Below are positions 41,960-52,386 of a stretch of 64,000 bases of DNA, in pieces. Origin of the DNA: Scilla litardierei (Eukaryota > Streptophyta > Magnoliopsida > Asparagales > Asparagaceae); assembly GCA_030789695.1 (NCBI GenBank), contig CM061142.1, positions 42,889,375 to 42,953,374 of the forward strand, read 5' to 3'. Position numbers and translations under genes: made by a program. Numbering within the stretch: position 1 is the stretch's first letter; every line of letters begins with the position of its first letter. The notes under the pieces were generated by a model. It did not search any database. It was not told the DNA's origin and saw only the letters and a list, made by a program, of their open reading frames with translations.

Positions 41960-42212
41960 GGATCGGCTATTTAAGTCCCACATTTTATTTCCCGCACTTT
42001 TCTTTTATTTTTGAGAGAAATTGTAGTGATGAATTTATGTAAATGTCAAAGACCGAAGACTACTTTCCATAGAGACGGAGGCAACAATTGAAGCTGGAGA
42101 TATTATATGGGACCCACATGGTTTCCAAAGTTGTATTTTCCTTTTAAGCTGCAAATTGTGTAATATGGACTGTATGGACTTTGGACTCCTTTTATGTGGG
42201 ACTGGCCGATCC
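41960..42212 (+). other. Long-range complementary pair in F leader
   Basis: GGATCGGC (41960-41967) followed by AGTCCCAC pairs with GTGGGACT and GCCGATCC (ending 42212), enclosing about 215 bases. Confidence 0.65.
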
Positions 42213-42309
42213 ACGCATTTAGCTTCTCATTAAATATTGCCTCCGCATGAAAACGTTTGTTTGTTTGATTAAAGTATTAATTCATGCATATTTGTGCTCT
42301 GCTAGATAA

Positions 42310-43266
42310 ATGGCTAAATTGCAAGTGTCTATTTCGAAGTGCTGGATGCATCAGGTAGAAACTATCTGAGCTGGCAGCTAGATGTAAAGTTTCACCTGCG
42401 TGCAAAGTCCCTCATTACTGCTGTAACAAAAAAGAAAAAGTAAGCGATATAGAAAGACGCAAGCCATCATCTATATTCGCCGCCATGTGGACAAGACCTT
42501 AAAGGCTGAATACCTTACGGTCGAAGATCCACTTGATTTATGGACTGCCCTGAGGACAAGTATAAACATCAGAGAGATGTTATACTCCTAAGGGCACGAT
42601 ATGAGTGGGAGAACCTGAGACTGCAGGACTTTAAGTCCATTGCTGAGTACAACTCAGCACTTTTTTGCATCACCTCACGCCTGAAGTTGTGTGGTGAGAA
42701 AGTCTCAGAAGATCGCATGCTGGAAAAGACGTATACGTCTTTCCATGAAAAAGTTGCGATACTTATGCAACAATACCGTGAATGCAAGTTCAACAAGTAT
42801 TCTGAGCTGCTGTCATGTTTACTCTTGGCCGAACAAAACAGAGAGCTTCTTCTCGCCACTCACAATATGCGCCCCCTGGCACTGCCCCTCTACCAGAAGC
42901 TCACCATACATCTTCCTTCAAAAAGAAGACAGACAATAAAAGAAAAGAAAGAACACAGAAAGGGGAACAACACAAAAGAGCCAAGGGCCAAGTACAGCAG
43001 CGGAAAAATGAAGGGAAGCGCAAGTTCACCTGGCGCAGAAATGACAACAAGAAAAAAGATGCACCCAACCCAAGAGGGATTGGGAAGACCAGTGTCACAG
43101 CTGTGGCATGACAGGCCACTGGTCCAGAGTGTGCCGGACCCCACTGCATCTCCAGGAGCTTTATAAACAAAGCAAGAAAAAAAATGCTGAAACAAACCTG
43201 GTGCCTGCAAACACTGCAGTCAAGTTCATGGCAAATGACTTCGAATATGAGGACATGCTTGATTAG
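42310..43266 (+). pseudogene. Element F gag, degenerate
   Basis: ATG at 42310 (ATGGCTAAATTGC). Homology to D gag runs in several frames: SWQLDVKFHLRAK-like near 42370, YEWENLRLQDFKSIAEYNSA (42540-42900 frame), basic segments and a decayed zinc knuckle near 43080-43140. The tail ends DYEDMLD-like with a stop at 43264-43266. Several frameshifts; no functional Gag possible. Confidence 0.8.
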
Positions 43267-43389
43267 CCTACTACATTTATCTTAGCATTTTGTTCAGAAC
43301 AATTTATCTTATGAGTGCATTCGATGTATTTTGATTTCATTTGAATAAAAGTTAGTTTATGAATGCAAATGTTTTACTCATCCTTTTAA

Positions 43390-44177
43390 ATGGAATGCTC
43401 TCATGACTGCTTGGTAGACAGTGCTTCGACCAATAATATTTTCAGAATAAATGCTATTTTCATAGCATTACACCGTATAAGAGCCCTGTGAATACCATTT
43501 CAGGACCATCAGATATAATTGAAGGTTCTGGGAATGCAACCTTGTTACTTCCTATAGGAACAGAAATTAAAATTAAAGATGCATTATACTCTCCGAATTC
43601 CAAACGAAACTTATTAAGTTTCAAAGATATCCGTTTGAACGGATTCCACTTGGAAACAACAAATGTAAAAGAAAATGAATTACTGTATGTAACGTCTCAA
43701 GTAAATGGAGTTAAAACCATACTTGAACGTTTTGAGAGCCTTTTATCGGGCCTGTACCATACAAAGATTCAGAGAGAGGAAACAAATCTGACGAAGCACC
43801 TGAAGTGCCCGACATCAGCCAAATTTTTACTTTGGTATGATAGACTTGGCCACCCTGGATCTGTGATGATGCACCGTATTTTATCATAATCCTATGGGCA
43901 TAACTTGAAGAACCAGAAGATTCTTCAGAAGGGAGAATTCCCTTGTGTACCCTGCTTCAAGGGTAAATTAATAACAAGGCCATCACCACTTAAAGTGGAT
44001 ATCGAGTCTCCAAGTTTCCTCTAAAGAATACACGGAGACATATGCGGTCCCATTCACCCCCTAGTGGGCCTTTTCGATACTTCATGGTACTGATCGATGC
44101 ATCTTCGAAATACTCGTATCTACTATCGACCCGAAACTTAGCGTTTCCAAAGCTTCTGGCATAAATTATAAAGTTAC
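43390..44177 (+). pseudogene. Element F pol, segment 1 (protease to integrase)
   Basis: Starts at ATGGAATGC. Protease-like LVDSASTN, then the GAG-pre-integrase region (LLLPIGTEIKIKDALYSPNSK, LWYDRLGHPGS), with a TAA near 43888 after HRILS. The integrase start (CVPCFKGK) is recognisable but broken by further stops. Interrupted by G after AAAGTTAC. Confidence 0.8.
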
Positions 44178-47100
44178 TGTAACGGCCTGTAATTTTTAGA
44201 CGTGTGTAGAATCGCGCGTATCAGTATTTTACGTCTGTCGTTCGGATAATCTTTTCGTCCGTACTTTTGTTACGCGTCGACGCGTACAAATATCTGAATT
44301 TCGTTTATCCCGTATCATAATTAATTAACTACTTAATTTAACAAATCCGTTTAACTTAATTATCTCGCTAATCACAACTTCCTAATCAATTTCATTATTT
44401 ACTAATTAATTTATTTATTTTTAATTAAGTTACTAATTACCTTATTTTGATAATTACTTTAATTCAACTATTTTACCATTCACATTAATTTTACTAAATC
44501 ACTTTGATCCTTTAACCTCATATCCTACTCATCATTCACGTTTAAGGAGTGAACCCAATTGTAGACAGATTCATTTCACTTGATTAAGTCAACACACCAT
44601 TTAGTTCAGTCCTAATCACTAACTTGCACATATTAAAATTGTCTCTGCTCTTTCTTTAAATAAGGAGGAGAATCGTAACACGTTGTTAGCCAGATGCATT
44701 CTCTTGTTTAACGTCAACAAACACCAATTAATTTCTTTGACAAAGTGGGAACCGTCTCCCCTGCTAATCTCCTTTGTCGACAGCCTGAGAAAACGTGGGA
44801 TTCATTTCCACGTTCATCTCCCCCAATCAATCTTCCAACGACTAACAAAATTAAAATTGTCTCTGCCAACAAACTTCTTCTTAAGGCGACGCCCTGCACA
44901 AATTATTCTACGAAAACCCCTCAACACAAATCTGTTCATCCTCCTTCAAATCAAAACAATTTCATCAAACCCAAGCAAATCAGCCAAACCCATTTCCAAT
45001 ACAAACTCAATTCTAAAACTAGGATCAAACAATTTCAGATCCAAACAATTTCTGATCCAAGCAAACTTCAGATCTGAATTCAAAACACCAAATCCAGATT
45101 TCAAAGCAGATAAACCCTCTTTTTCCTCTTCTTCCTCCTTCCTCCTCCCCTCACCATGGCCGCCACCCGAGCTCCGACCAGCCATCACCCACGCGCGCTA
45201 GATGTGCGTCACCATGGCAGCCACCAGCGCCGCCCCGAGGAGCCGCCGACCTGCTGAACGTCGCGCGCGCATCGTCGCCGTGCGCAGGAGGCCGCCGCCG
45301 CCGCTGCTGAAGCGCGCCGCCTGCGACCACGCCGGAGGTCCGCCCGTGCGCCACCCAGGTGCGCCGCCGGAGCCGCCTGCCCTCAGCCCTCCCCGTCGCG
45401 TGTAGGTGAGATCCATCTTCCCTTTTTCTTGCGCACGAGCTCCTTCTTACGTCCCCTTGCTGCAAGCTTTGGAAAAAAAATAGAAAGAAAGAACAGACAG
45501 AGGGTGACAAGGAGATAGGGAAGTTTGAGATAAGAATGAAATAAGAGTTGTCAGCCTCTTAAAAGAATAATAGAAAGAGAGTAATGAGGGTGACAGTTTT
45601 ATAAAAGAGAGTTTAAAGCAAAAGAATGATAAAAAGATAAGCGTAGTTGACAGCCTATGTGTATATATTTAAAGATTAAGAATAGGAGAAAGAGACAGAG
45701 ATTTATTTGTTGTATGTATGAGTAGGTTTCCGACTCTTCTTCAGAAACACCATAAACTACAAGAAGAACAGGACTATGAAAGTACACTTACCATACCTAA
45801 CACGAAAGGCCAGCTGCTGCACATCAAATATACAACAACCAAGCAATGGGAATATTAAAAATTTCAAGAATTACTTCCCCAAATTTTTTTGCGTCCTCAC
45901 TTAATTTACTTGAGAACACATTAATGTATTATCATTCTGTCATTAAAGTAACTGTTATAACAAGTACCCAGTGGGCTCAAATCCTTAAAGGAGGCATGTA
46001 AAGTGAATTTAAGATTGATGAAAACAAAGGAATATGAGTAACTGCAGTGATAAAATGTTCTCCAATTCATTGTTTAACCATGACCTCATTGTTTAAGATC
46101 TTTTCTCCAACTATTGATTAACTTCAATCCTTTTATAGATTCTTATATTGAAGCACATATACTATGTTGCTAACGTTTTTCCCAATTAACAACATGCAAA
46201 TCTCCCACATTTTCTAGCACTAATTAAACAGATTTAGCAGAATTCATATACATATAATTTATAGGATATACAAATTATAACCAATAGGAGTAGGGTAAGT
46301 GCCAACCTTGATGTCATTAACAGGTTAAGTTAAAGAAATATGATTAAAGAATAAGAGAGAGGTGATATGTTAACATGATAAATTGCATTAATAATATTAG
46401 AGTAGGTGATAGTAGGTGGAGGGTATTAATATAATGATTAACATGATAATAACCTTGTAATTAACTAATATTGGGTTAGCGTTAATACGATTGTTAATAT
46501 TAATTAACTAGCTAGTATTAAATTTTAACAGCTTGCTATTAGATAAATCAGAATAAAATAAGGCGTTTCATGTTAGTATAAACATCACCTTAGCCAGTGA
46601 GCCCAATAAAATTAGACAAACCCAGTTTAGGGATTAACTCGATATTTTGATTATCTCGCAATAAATCTAACTCGGTGATTTGTTTAACCAAAACAGAGAA
46701 CCAGAAGTACTGACACGTAGTACTCGTCGAGACGAACCCACGACAACCGATACTACCGGAAACAGGCAAGTGCTACTTGCCAGTAAATGTTTAGGCCACG
46801 TTTTTAGGCCAATTTATTTGTTAGCGTAAAAGAGACTAGGCAGTGAAATGATAGCTACCTAGACGCCTTTTTGATCTAGTTTGACAACGAAACTAGATCC
46901 GACACTTTACCTGCTTTCATTCATGCTGCCATGCCATGTTTAATTTTCAATTAACGGTACGCACTTTAACTGCTCATCTCATGTCATGTCATGCATCATG
47001 TGTTCTATCGTGATTGCGTAGCACACGCTACAAAAATTGTAACTATTGAGGCTAGGCACCTGCTTTGCGGGCACAACCCTATGCCAATAACACTTCCTGG

Positions 47101-47894
47101 CTCGTGATCCAGAAGATGGGCGCCAGTCCATATACACGTGGAGGGGTAGGGTTAAACGATCGCTTGAGCGTAGAAGTGAGCTCGTACAGCCACTTCAGCC
47201 AAAAGACGGAAACTCTGTGCACAATGTGAAAAGTTAATGATTCGTGAAAATCGTGAAATACTGTTTTCGTAGTTTCTGCTACGACGTGCATGCATCATGT
47301 CATTTAAACTGTTGCATTCTTTAAATGTCATTTCATATTGTTTTAGAACTGCTAGTCGTTTTTCTATATTTGTATCCTTGCACAAAAGTTCTCCGCTTCC
47401 CTTGGGAGACTTTTGCTGACATGTGCCCTTTTCTCTTTGGGTGTCACATGTCAGGCTTTGAGACAGAACAGGTAGTAGAGGACGAGCAGTTCGTGGACGC
47501 TGAGTTTGAAGTCCCTGCTGAGACCGAGTTCGAGGACACTGGTGACCAGTCCTAGACTCGTTTGGAGTCTCCCCTTAGTTGTTACCTTTCCTTAGTCGCT
47601 GTTATGTTTCGGTGCGTAGCACCTATCTCTCTCTTTGTTTTGTTTGGCCATGCTTTAGGCCTATTATTCAGACTTGTACTTTTGTGACTTTTCTGTGATG
47701 TTGTAATATTTGTTGGATGTTGTTGGTAGATATTCTTTTATCTGCTTTATTATTGTTGTTGTTTCGTCGCAAAGCAAGGACCTGCTACTTTTTGAAATTT
47801 TTACAGACGCTTATCAGACTGCAGCTTCACAGCTCCACGTCTGAGCGGACCTCCTCACATCTCGCCTTCCATATTAGGGAAGCGGGGCGTGACA
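44178..47894 (+). mobile_element. Element G: solo LTR of a Ty3/gypsy chromovirus-like family
   Basis: TGTAACGGCC...GGGGCGTGACA, flanked by GTTAC at 44173-44177 and 47895-47899. No internal coding region and no second LTR, so it is most simply a solo LTR of 3717 bp. The last ~1.1 kb (from about 46760) is clearly homologous to the LTR of H in opposite orientation; the first part is not. A TATA-like TTTAAATAAGG lies near 44656. AT-rich DNA and a GC-rich tract (45150-45410) show no credible gene apart from the short ORF at 47448. Confidence 0.82.
47448..47555 (+). CDS. 35-residue acidic ORF in G LTR
   Basis: ATG at 47448, stop TAG at 47553-47555. The product has VVEDE at residues 9-13 and ends DTGDQS. 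The H LTRs contain an ORF of exactly the same length at the same relative place; 20 of 35 residues are identical, and about ten of those use different synonymous codons. Very acidic, no membrane segment. I know of no family. It might be a 3' exon of a longer product, because AG dinucleotides with pyrimidines lie just upstream. Confidence 0.5.
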   Translation: MSGFETEQVVEDEQFVDAEFEVPAETEFEDTGDQS

Positions 47895-47899
47895 GTTAC

Positions 47900-50052
47900 G
47901 GGCACATTTTCCAGACAACCAAATAAATAAAATATGTCTGGATAATGCGGGATAATTCACCTCCCAGTCATTTCAAGAATACTGCCAAACAACAGGAATA
48001 GAAATTGAACATCCGGTGTCGCATGTTCACACCCAGAACGGGTTGGCAGAGTCGCTGATTAAAAGACTCCAATGGATTGCACGTCCATTGCTAATGAAAT
48101 CCTAGTTACCGGTGGATGCATGGGGGATGCAATTTTGCATGCTGCATCATTAATAAGAATAAGACCCTCAGGAGGTCAGAGTCTCTCTCCAATGCAACTT
48201 GCATATGGAATGCCGCCGAACATTTCTCACTTGAGAATCTTCGACTGCGCAGTTTATATCCCCATCGTACCACCACATAGGACCAAGATGGGCCCCCAAC
48301 ATCGCCTAGGTATCTATGTAGGGTTTGACTCACCCTCCATTATAAGATACCTAGAACCCCAAACGGGGGATGCTTTTAAGGCACGTCTTGAAGACTGTGA
48401 CTTTGATGAGACATATTTCCCCAAAATGTGTCTAGACATCGAAAAGTCTGGCGCGAAGCAAATGTTAACGTGGGATACAAAGAGCTTGACCCACTATGAT
48501 CCGGTAACAAAACAATGTGATGATAAGATCCAGAAGATCTTGCACATCCAGAACACAGTTCATAGATTACCGGACTCATTTACTGACAACCAGAGCATTG
48601 TCAAATCACACATCCATGCTGCAAATACTCCAGCTAGGATTGACATCCCAAAAGATGGATGCAATCCACCAACAGCAGAAGTGGCTGCACCTCAACAGAA
48701 AAGAGACAGACCACCAGGCTCCAAGGATAAAAATCGACGAAAAAGAAAAATATCCGGAGACCTTGGGACGATACCCTCACAGAGAAATGAGCTCGGTCCA
48801 TACCCTCTCCCCTCCCGGAATCCACTGCAGAGGAACTGCCGGGAGAAACTGAAATTTCATTAAATTATGTACGTACAGGGGAGGTATTAGACAGAAAGAA
48901 TACAGTCGTCGACGATGACTTTGCCTTTCACATTGCTATTCACGTCGCCGGAAGCGACGATGATCATGATCCACATTCCGTTGCTGAATGCAAGCGTAGA
49001 AATGACTGGCTAAAGTGGAATCAAGCAATAGAAGCCGAGCTGGACTCGCTTCAGAAACGCAAAGTCTTTGGGCAAATAGTCCAGACACATACTAGTGTCA
49101 AACCTGTGGGATAAAAGTGGGTATTCATAAGAAAAAGAAATGAAAATAATGAGATCGCACTCTACAAAGCAAGACTTGTAGCACAAGGATTTTCCCAAAG
49201 ACCGGGCATTGACTATGACGAAACATACTCCCCGGTCATGGATGCGATCACTTTCAGATTCCTGATAAGCTTAATAGCAAAGGAAGGCTTAGATATGCAG
49301 CTAATGGATGTTGTGACTGCATATCTATACGGTAATCTCGATAAGAAGATATACATGAGACTTCCTGATGGCTTTTCAATGCCTACTGAACTAAAAGATA
49401 GACCTCGGGACGTCTACTCTGTTAAGCTACAAAGATCATTGTATGGTCTAAAACAATCAGGAAGAATGTGGTATAACAGACTCAGTGAATTCCTTGTTCA
49501 ACAAGGATTCAATAACAATGAAGTCTGCCCTTGTATCTTCATAAGAACAATGGAAAAAGGATTCGTAATGATCGTTGTCTATGTAGACGTTCTGAATCTC
49601 ATTGGATCTCCTGAAGAGATCGCTGAGATATTTGTAAGCCTAACAAAAGAATTTGAAATGAAAGACACAGGCAAAACGAAATTCTACCTTGATTTACAGA
49701 TTGAACATCTAAAAGATGGAATCCTATTACATCAGACCACATACACAAAGAAAATGTTACAAAGATTCCATATGGACCTATGTCATCCACTTAGTACACC
49801 TATGGTGGTACAATCCCTGGATGCACATAAAGACCCCTTTCGGCCGTTGGAAGAGGGGGAGGATATACTTGATCCAGAAGTCCCTTACCTAAGTGCCATC
49901 GGAGCACTCTTATATCTGAAAAACTGCACGCGTCCCGATAGAGCGTTCGCAGTAAACTTGCTAGCCAAATACAGTGCAGTGCCCACACAACGCAACTGGA
50001 CCGGGGTTAAGCACCTTCTGTGCTACCTCCAAGGGTCTACAGATCTGGGACT
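47900..50052 (+). pseudogene. Element F pol, segment 2 (integrase to RNase H)
   Basis: Resumes in the integrase (ITSQSFQEYC-like, HTQNGLAESLIKRLQ), with a long open piece 48072-48863, then the RT ([46 protein letters not shown]). The catalytic box reads YVDV instead of YVDD near 49580. Lesions include a TAG near 48100 and a TAA at 49112-49114. Cut by H after GGGACT. Confidence 0.85.
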
Positions 50053-50386
50053 TGTCACGCCCTGCTTCCCTAAAATGGAGGCGAGACGTGAGAAGGTCCG
50101 CTTAGGCGTGGAGCTGTGAAGCTGCAGCCTGATAAGCGTCACTATATCATATGCAAGCCCCTGTAAGCACGAACGGAACAAAGATAATAACACTAGAGAG
50201 ACAGAAATAAAATCTCAAATCTCAGAATTGTCGAAACATTAAAATTAAGTTCCACATCCAGAAAAGTCACCAGGCTAAAAGAAGGAGTCTAGGCCCAAAA
50301 CATGGCCAACAAAAGCCAACACGGAACAAGGTATTGGTGCTACGCACCGACAACTAAAGCAGTCTAAACAACAACACAAACAGTCT

Positions 50387-50494
50387 CTACGACTGATCTC
50401 CCGTGTCCACGAAGTCCTCGTCGAACACAGGCTCAGGCTCGGCGTCCGCAAACACCTCGTCCTCAACAACGAACTCTGGCTCAGGATCTAACAT
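50387..50494 (-). CDS. 35-residue acidic ORF in H 3' LTR
   Basis: ATG at 50494, TAG at 50387-50389. Starts MLDPEPEF, has VVEDE at residues 9-13 and ends DTGDQS. Counterpart of the ORF at 47448-47555 in G and identical in length. Downstream of the LTR TATA box by about 1.1 kb, so it lies in the transcribed part of the LTR. Function unknown. Confidence 0.5.
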   Translation of the reverse strand: MLDPEPEFVVEDEVFADAEPEPVFDEDFVDTGDQS

Positions 50495-51604
50495 GCGACA
50501 CTCAAAAAAGAAAGGGGCACATGTCAGCAAGTCTAAAAAGACTTGAGTAAGGAAACTGAAAGTAAACTAACAACCTAGGAGTTATAATAAGATGCAATGA
50601 CATGGCGGTTAAGTATGTTGCAACAGTTAAAAGAAGAGACAAGCACACACGATGTAGTAAAAGCTACCAAGTCACTAATCACGAATCACTTATCACTATT
50701 TCCACTTTGTGCTCAGAGTTTTCGTCTTTTGGCTGAAGTGGCTGTACAGGCTCACTTCTACGCTCAAGCGACCGTTTAACCATACCCCTCCACGTGTATC
50801 GAGCGTTGGGATTAGCAACACACTATGCTCGCTTCTGGATCACGAGCCAGGAAGTGTATTTGGCATAGGGGTGCACCTAGCCTGATCACTGTGTAGGAGT
50901 CAAAATCCTACTCGCCGTAGCTTACATTTTAGAGTAGCGTGTGCTACACAATCACGATGAACAATCAATGTATGCAATGACATGAACAGATATTCGTGTA
51001 CCGTTAATTGAAATTAAACATGACATGCAAGCATGATGAGGGTGACGGATCTAGCTTCGTTGTCAAGCTAGATCAAAGGGCGTCTAGGCAGCTATCCTTT
51101 CACTGCCCAATCTCTTTTACGCTAAAACAAGTAAATGGCCTAAGGACATGGCCTAAAACCCTAAGTGGCAAGTTTCACTTGCCTGATACCAAGGATGACG
51201 ATCAACGAGGCACGTCACAAAATGTTAAACTACGGAGATGGGATCGCTGCCATGGCAAAACAATATCAGAACTAGGGTTTAACAAAAATCACAAGGTGGG
51301 TTATGAGAATATTAAAGGATCGATTTACTACCCGTATCGTAGCGGAAGAACGATGCCGAGCAAGCACGGCAACGGAAAAACGATCCGGAGAACTATGGTT
51401 CAGATCTGGAAATGGCGAGGAAATTCTGGAGAAATGGGGTTTTGGGGTTCGCCGACGGCCTAAAGGTAGGTGGTCGGCCTAATGAGGGTGTGAGGGGCTC
51501 CGGGGATGAAGGAGAAGAGCTAGGGGAAGGTTGGGGAAGATCAGAGGTCAAGGGGGAAAGGAAATGGCCAAGAGAAGTGAAAGAAAGAAAAGAAAACGAT
51601 TGGG

Positions 51605-51614
51605 GGTTTAAATA
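51605..51614 (-). promoter_or_regulatory. TATA-like box in H 3' LTR
   Basis: TATTTAAACC in sense orientation, about 50 bp after the end of the palindrome array. The 5' LTR has it at 58720-58729. Confidence 0.5.
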
Positions 51615-51659
51615 GGAAAATTTGCGGCGGCTGCCCGAAACCTAGGGTTTCGGGGTCAA

Positions 51660-52078
51660 TTAGTCGGTCAAAGAAGGGTTGTTGACCGACTAGTTCAAGA
51701 ACTAGTCGGTCGGTAGACCAACTGCGACCGACTAACACCAAACAGTAACTCAAGTCCGTCAAAATGGTTAAAGAACTAGTCGGTTAAAGAACAATGGCTG
51801 ACCGACTAGTTTGCAACCTAGTCGGTCGAAAAACATTCTTAGACCGACTAACGATAAACAATAACTTAGGTAAAATTAATCAAAGGAACTAGTCGGTCTG
51901 AGAGCAAGTTCTGACCGACTAGTTTCACATCTAGTCGGTCGGTGGTTGTTCTTAGACCGACTAAGAGTAAACAGTAAGTTCTGAATTTTTGATTTAATGA
52001 AACTAGTCGGTTCCAGAAGAGTTCCTGACCGACTAGATTGGAATCTAGTCGGTTGGTCCTCCTTCTTGAACCAACTAA
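51660..52078 (-). promoter_or_regulatory. Palindrome array in H 3' LTR
   Basis: Core hairpins GACCGACTAG-N8-CTAGTCGGT at about 51684, 51800, 51913 and 52027 (spacing 113-116 bp), with the same outward half-sites as in E. The upstream sequence (GCGCTTCGATTCG, GTGCACTTTAGTTGGTTCAAGAAG in sense, hyphen-free parts under 20 bases each) also aligns with the E-type LTRs. Confidence 0.82.
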
Positions 52079-52339
52079 AGTGCACGAAAAGTCTCGAATC
52101 GAAGCGCGAAGCTCCGGGAAGATTCCTATGGCTTCTAATATCAACCTATCTCTAAGATATGAGCGATATGAAGCTCGTCACGAATGACTTACTCCAAACT
52201 CGACGATCTAAGGAAGAAGCTAGAAAATCACGACGAAACGAACGAAACGAAGGCTACGAAGACGGAAAATCACACATAAGGGGGAAATCCACCAAAACAC
52301 ATATAATATAGATAATCCAAATACAAACCAGTCGTTACA

Positions 52340-52352
52340 TCATCCCCAACTT
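52340..52352 (-). other. Polypurine tract of H
   Basis: In sense orientation AAGTTGGGGATGA directly precedes the 3' LTR start TGTAACG. Confidence 0.75.
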
Positions 52353-52386
52353 AAGAAAAAATTCCGTCCTCGGAATTTCCCAACAC

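Larger units (their letters stand above)
40336..42309 (+). other. 5' leader of element F
   Basis: PBS-like TGTTATCAGCACG at 40336-40348, a GC-rich hairpin array (40690-41310), the conserved CCGTTAG block (41774-41830), the long-range stem (41960-42212) and the sequence before gag. Long ORFs in the GC-rich part are by-products of the repeats. Confidence 0.75.
50053..52339 (-). repeat. 3' LTR of element H (2287 bp)
   Basis: In sense orientation TGTAACGACTGG...GGGCGTGACA. It contains, in sense order, sequence homologous to the E-type LTR, the palindrome array (52078-51660), a TATA box, about 1 kb of other sequence and the acidic ORF (50494-50387). Confidence 0.93.

Noticed and set aside
44683..45510. 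172-codon ORF and shorter ORFs inside G
   Set aside because: No domain, low-complexity composition, not conserved in H; part of the LTR body.
51008..51463. 151-codon ORF, repeated at 58123-58578
   Set aside because: Lies in both H LTRs antisense to the element. Its conservation is due to recent LTR identity, and the homologous part of G does not keep it.
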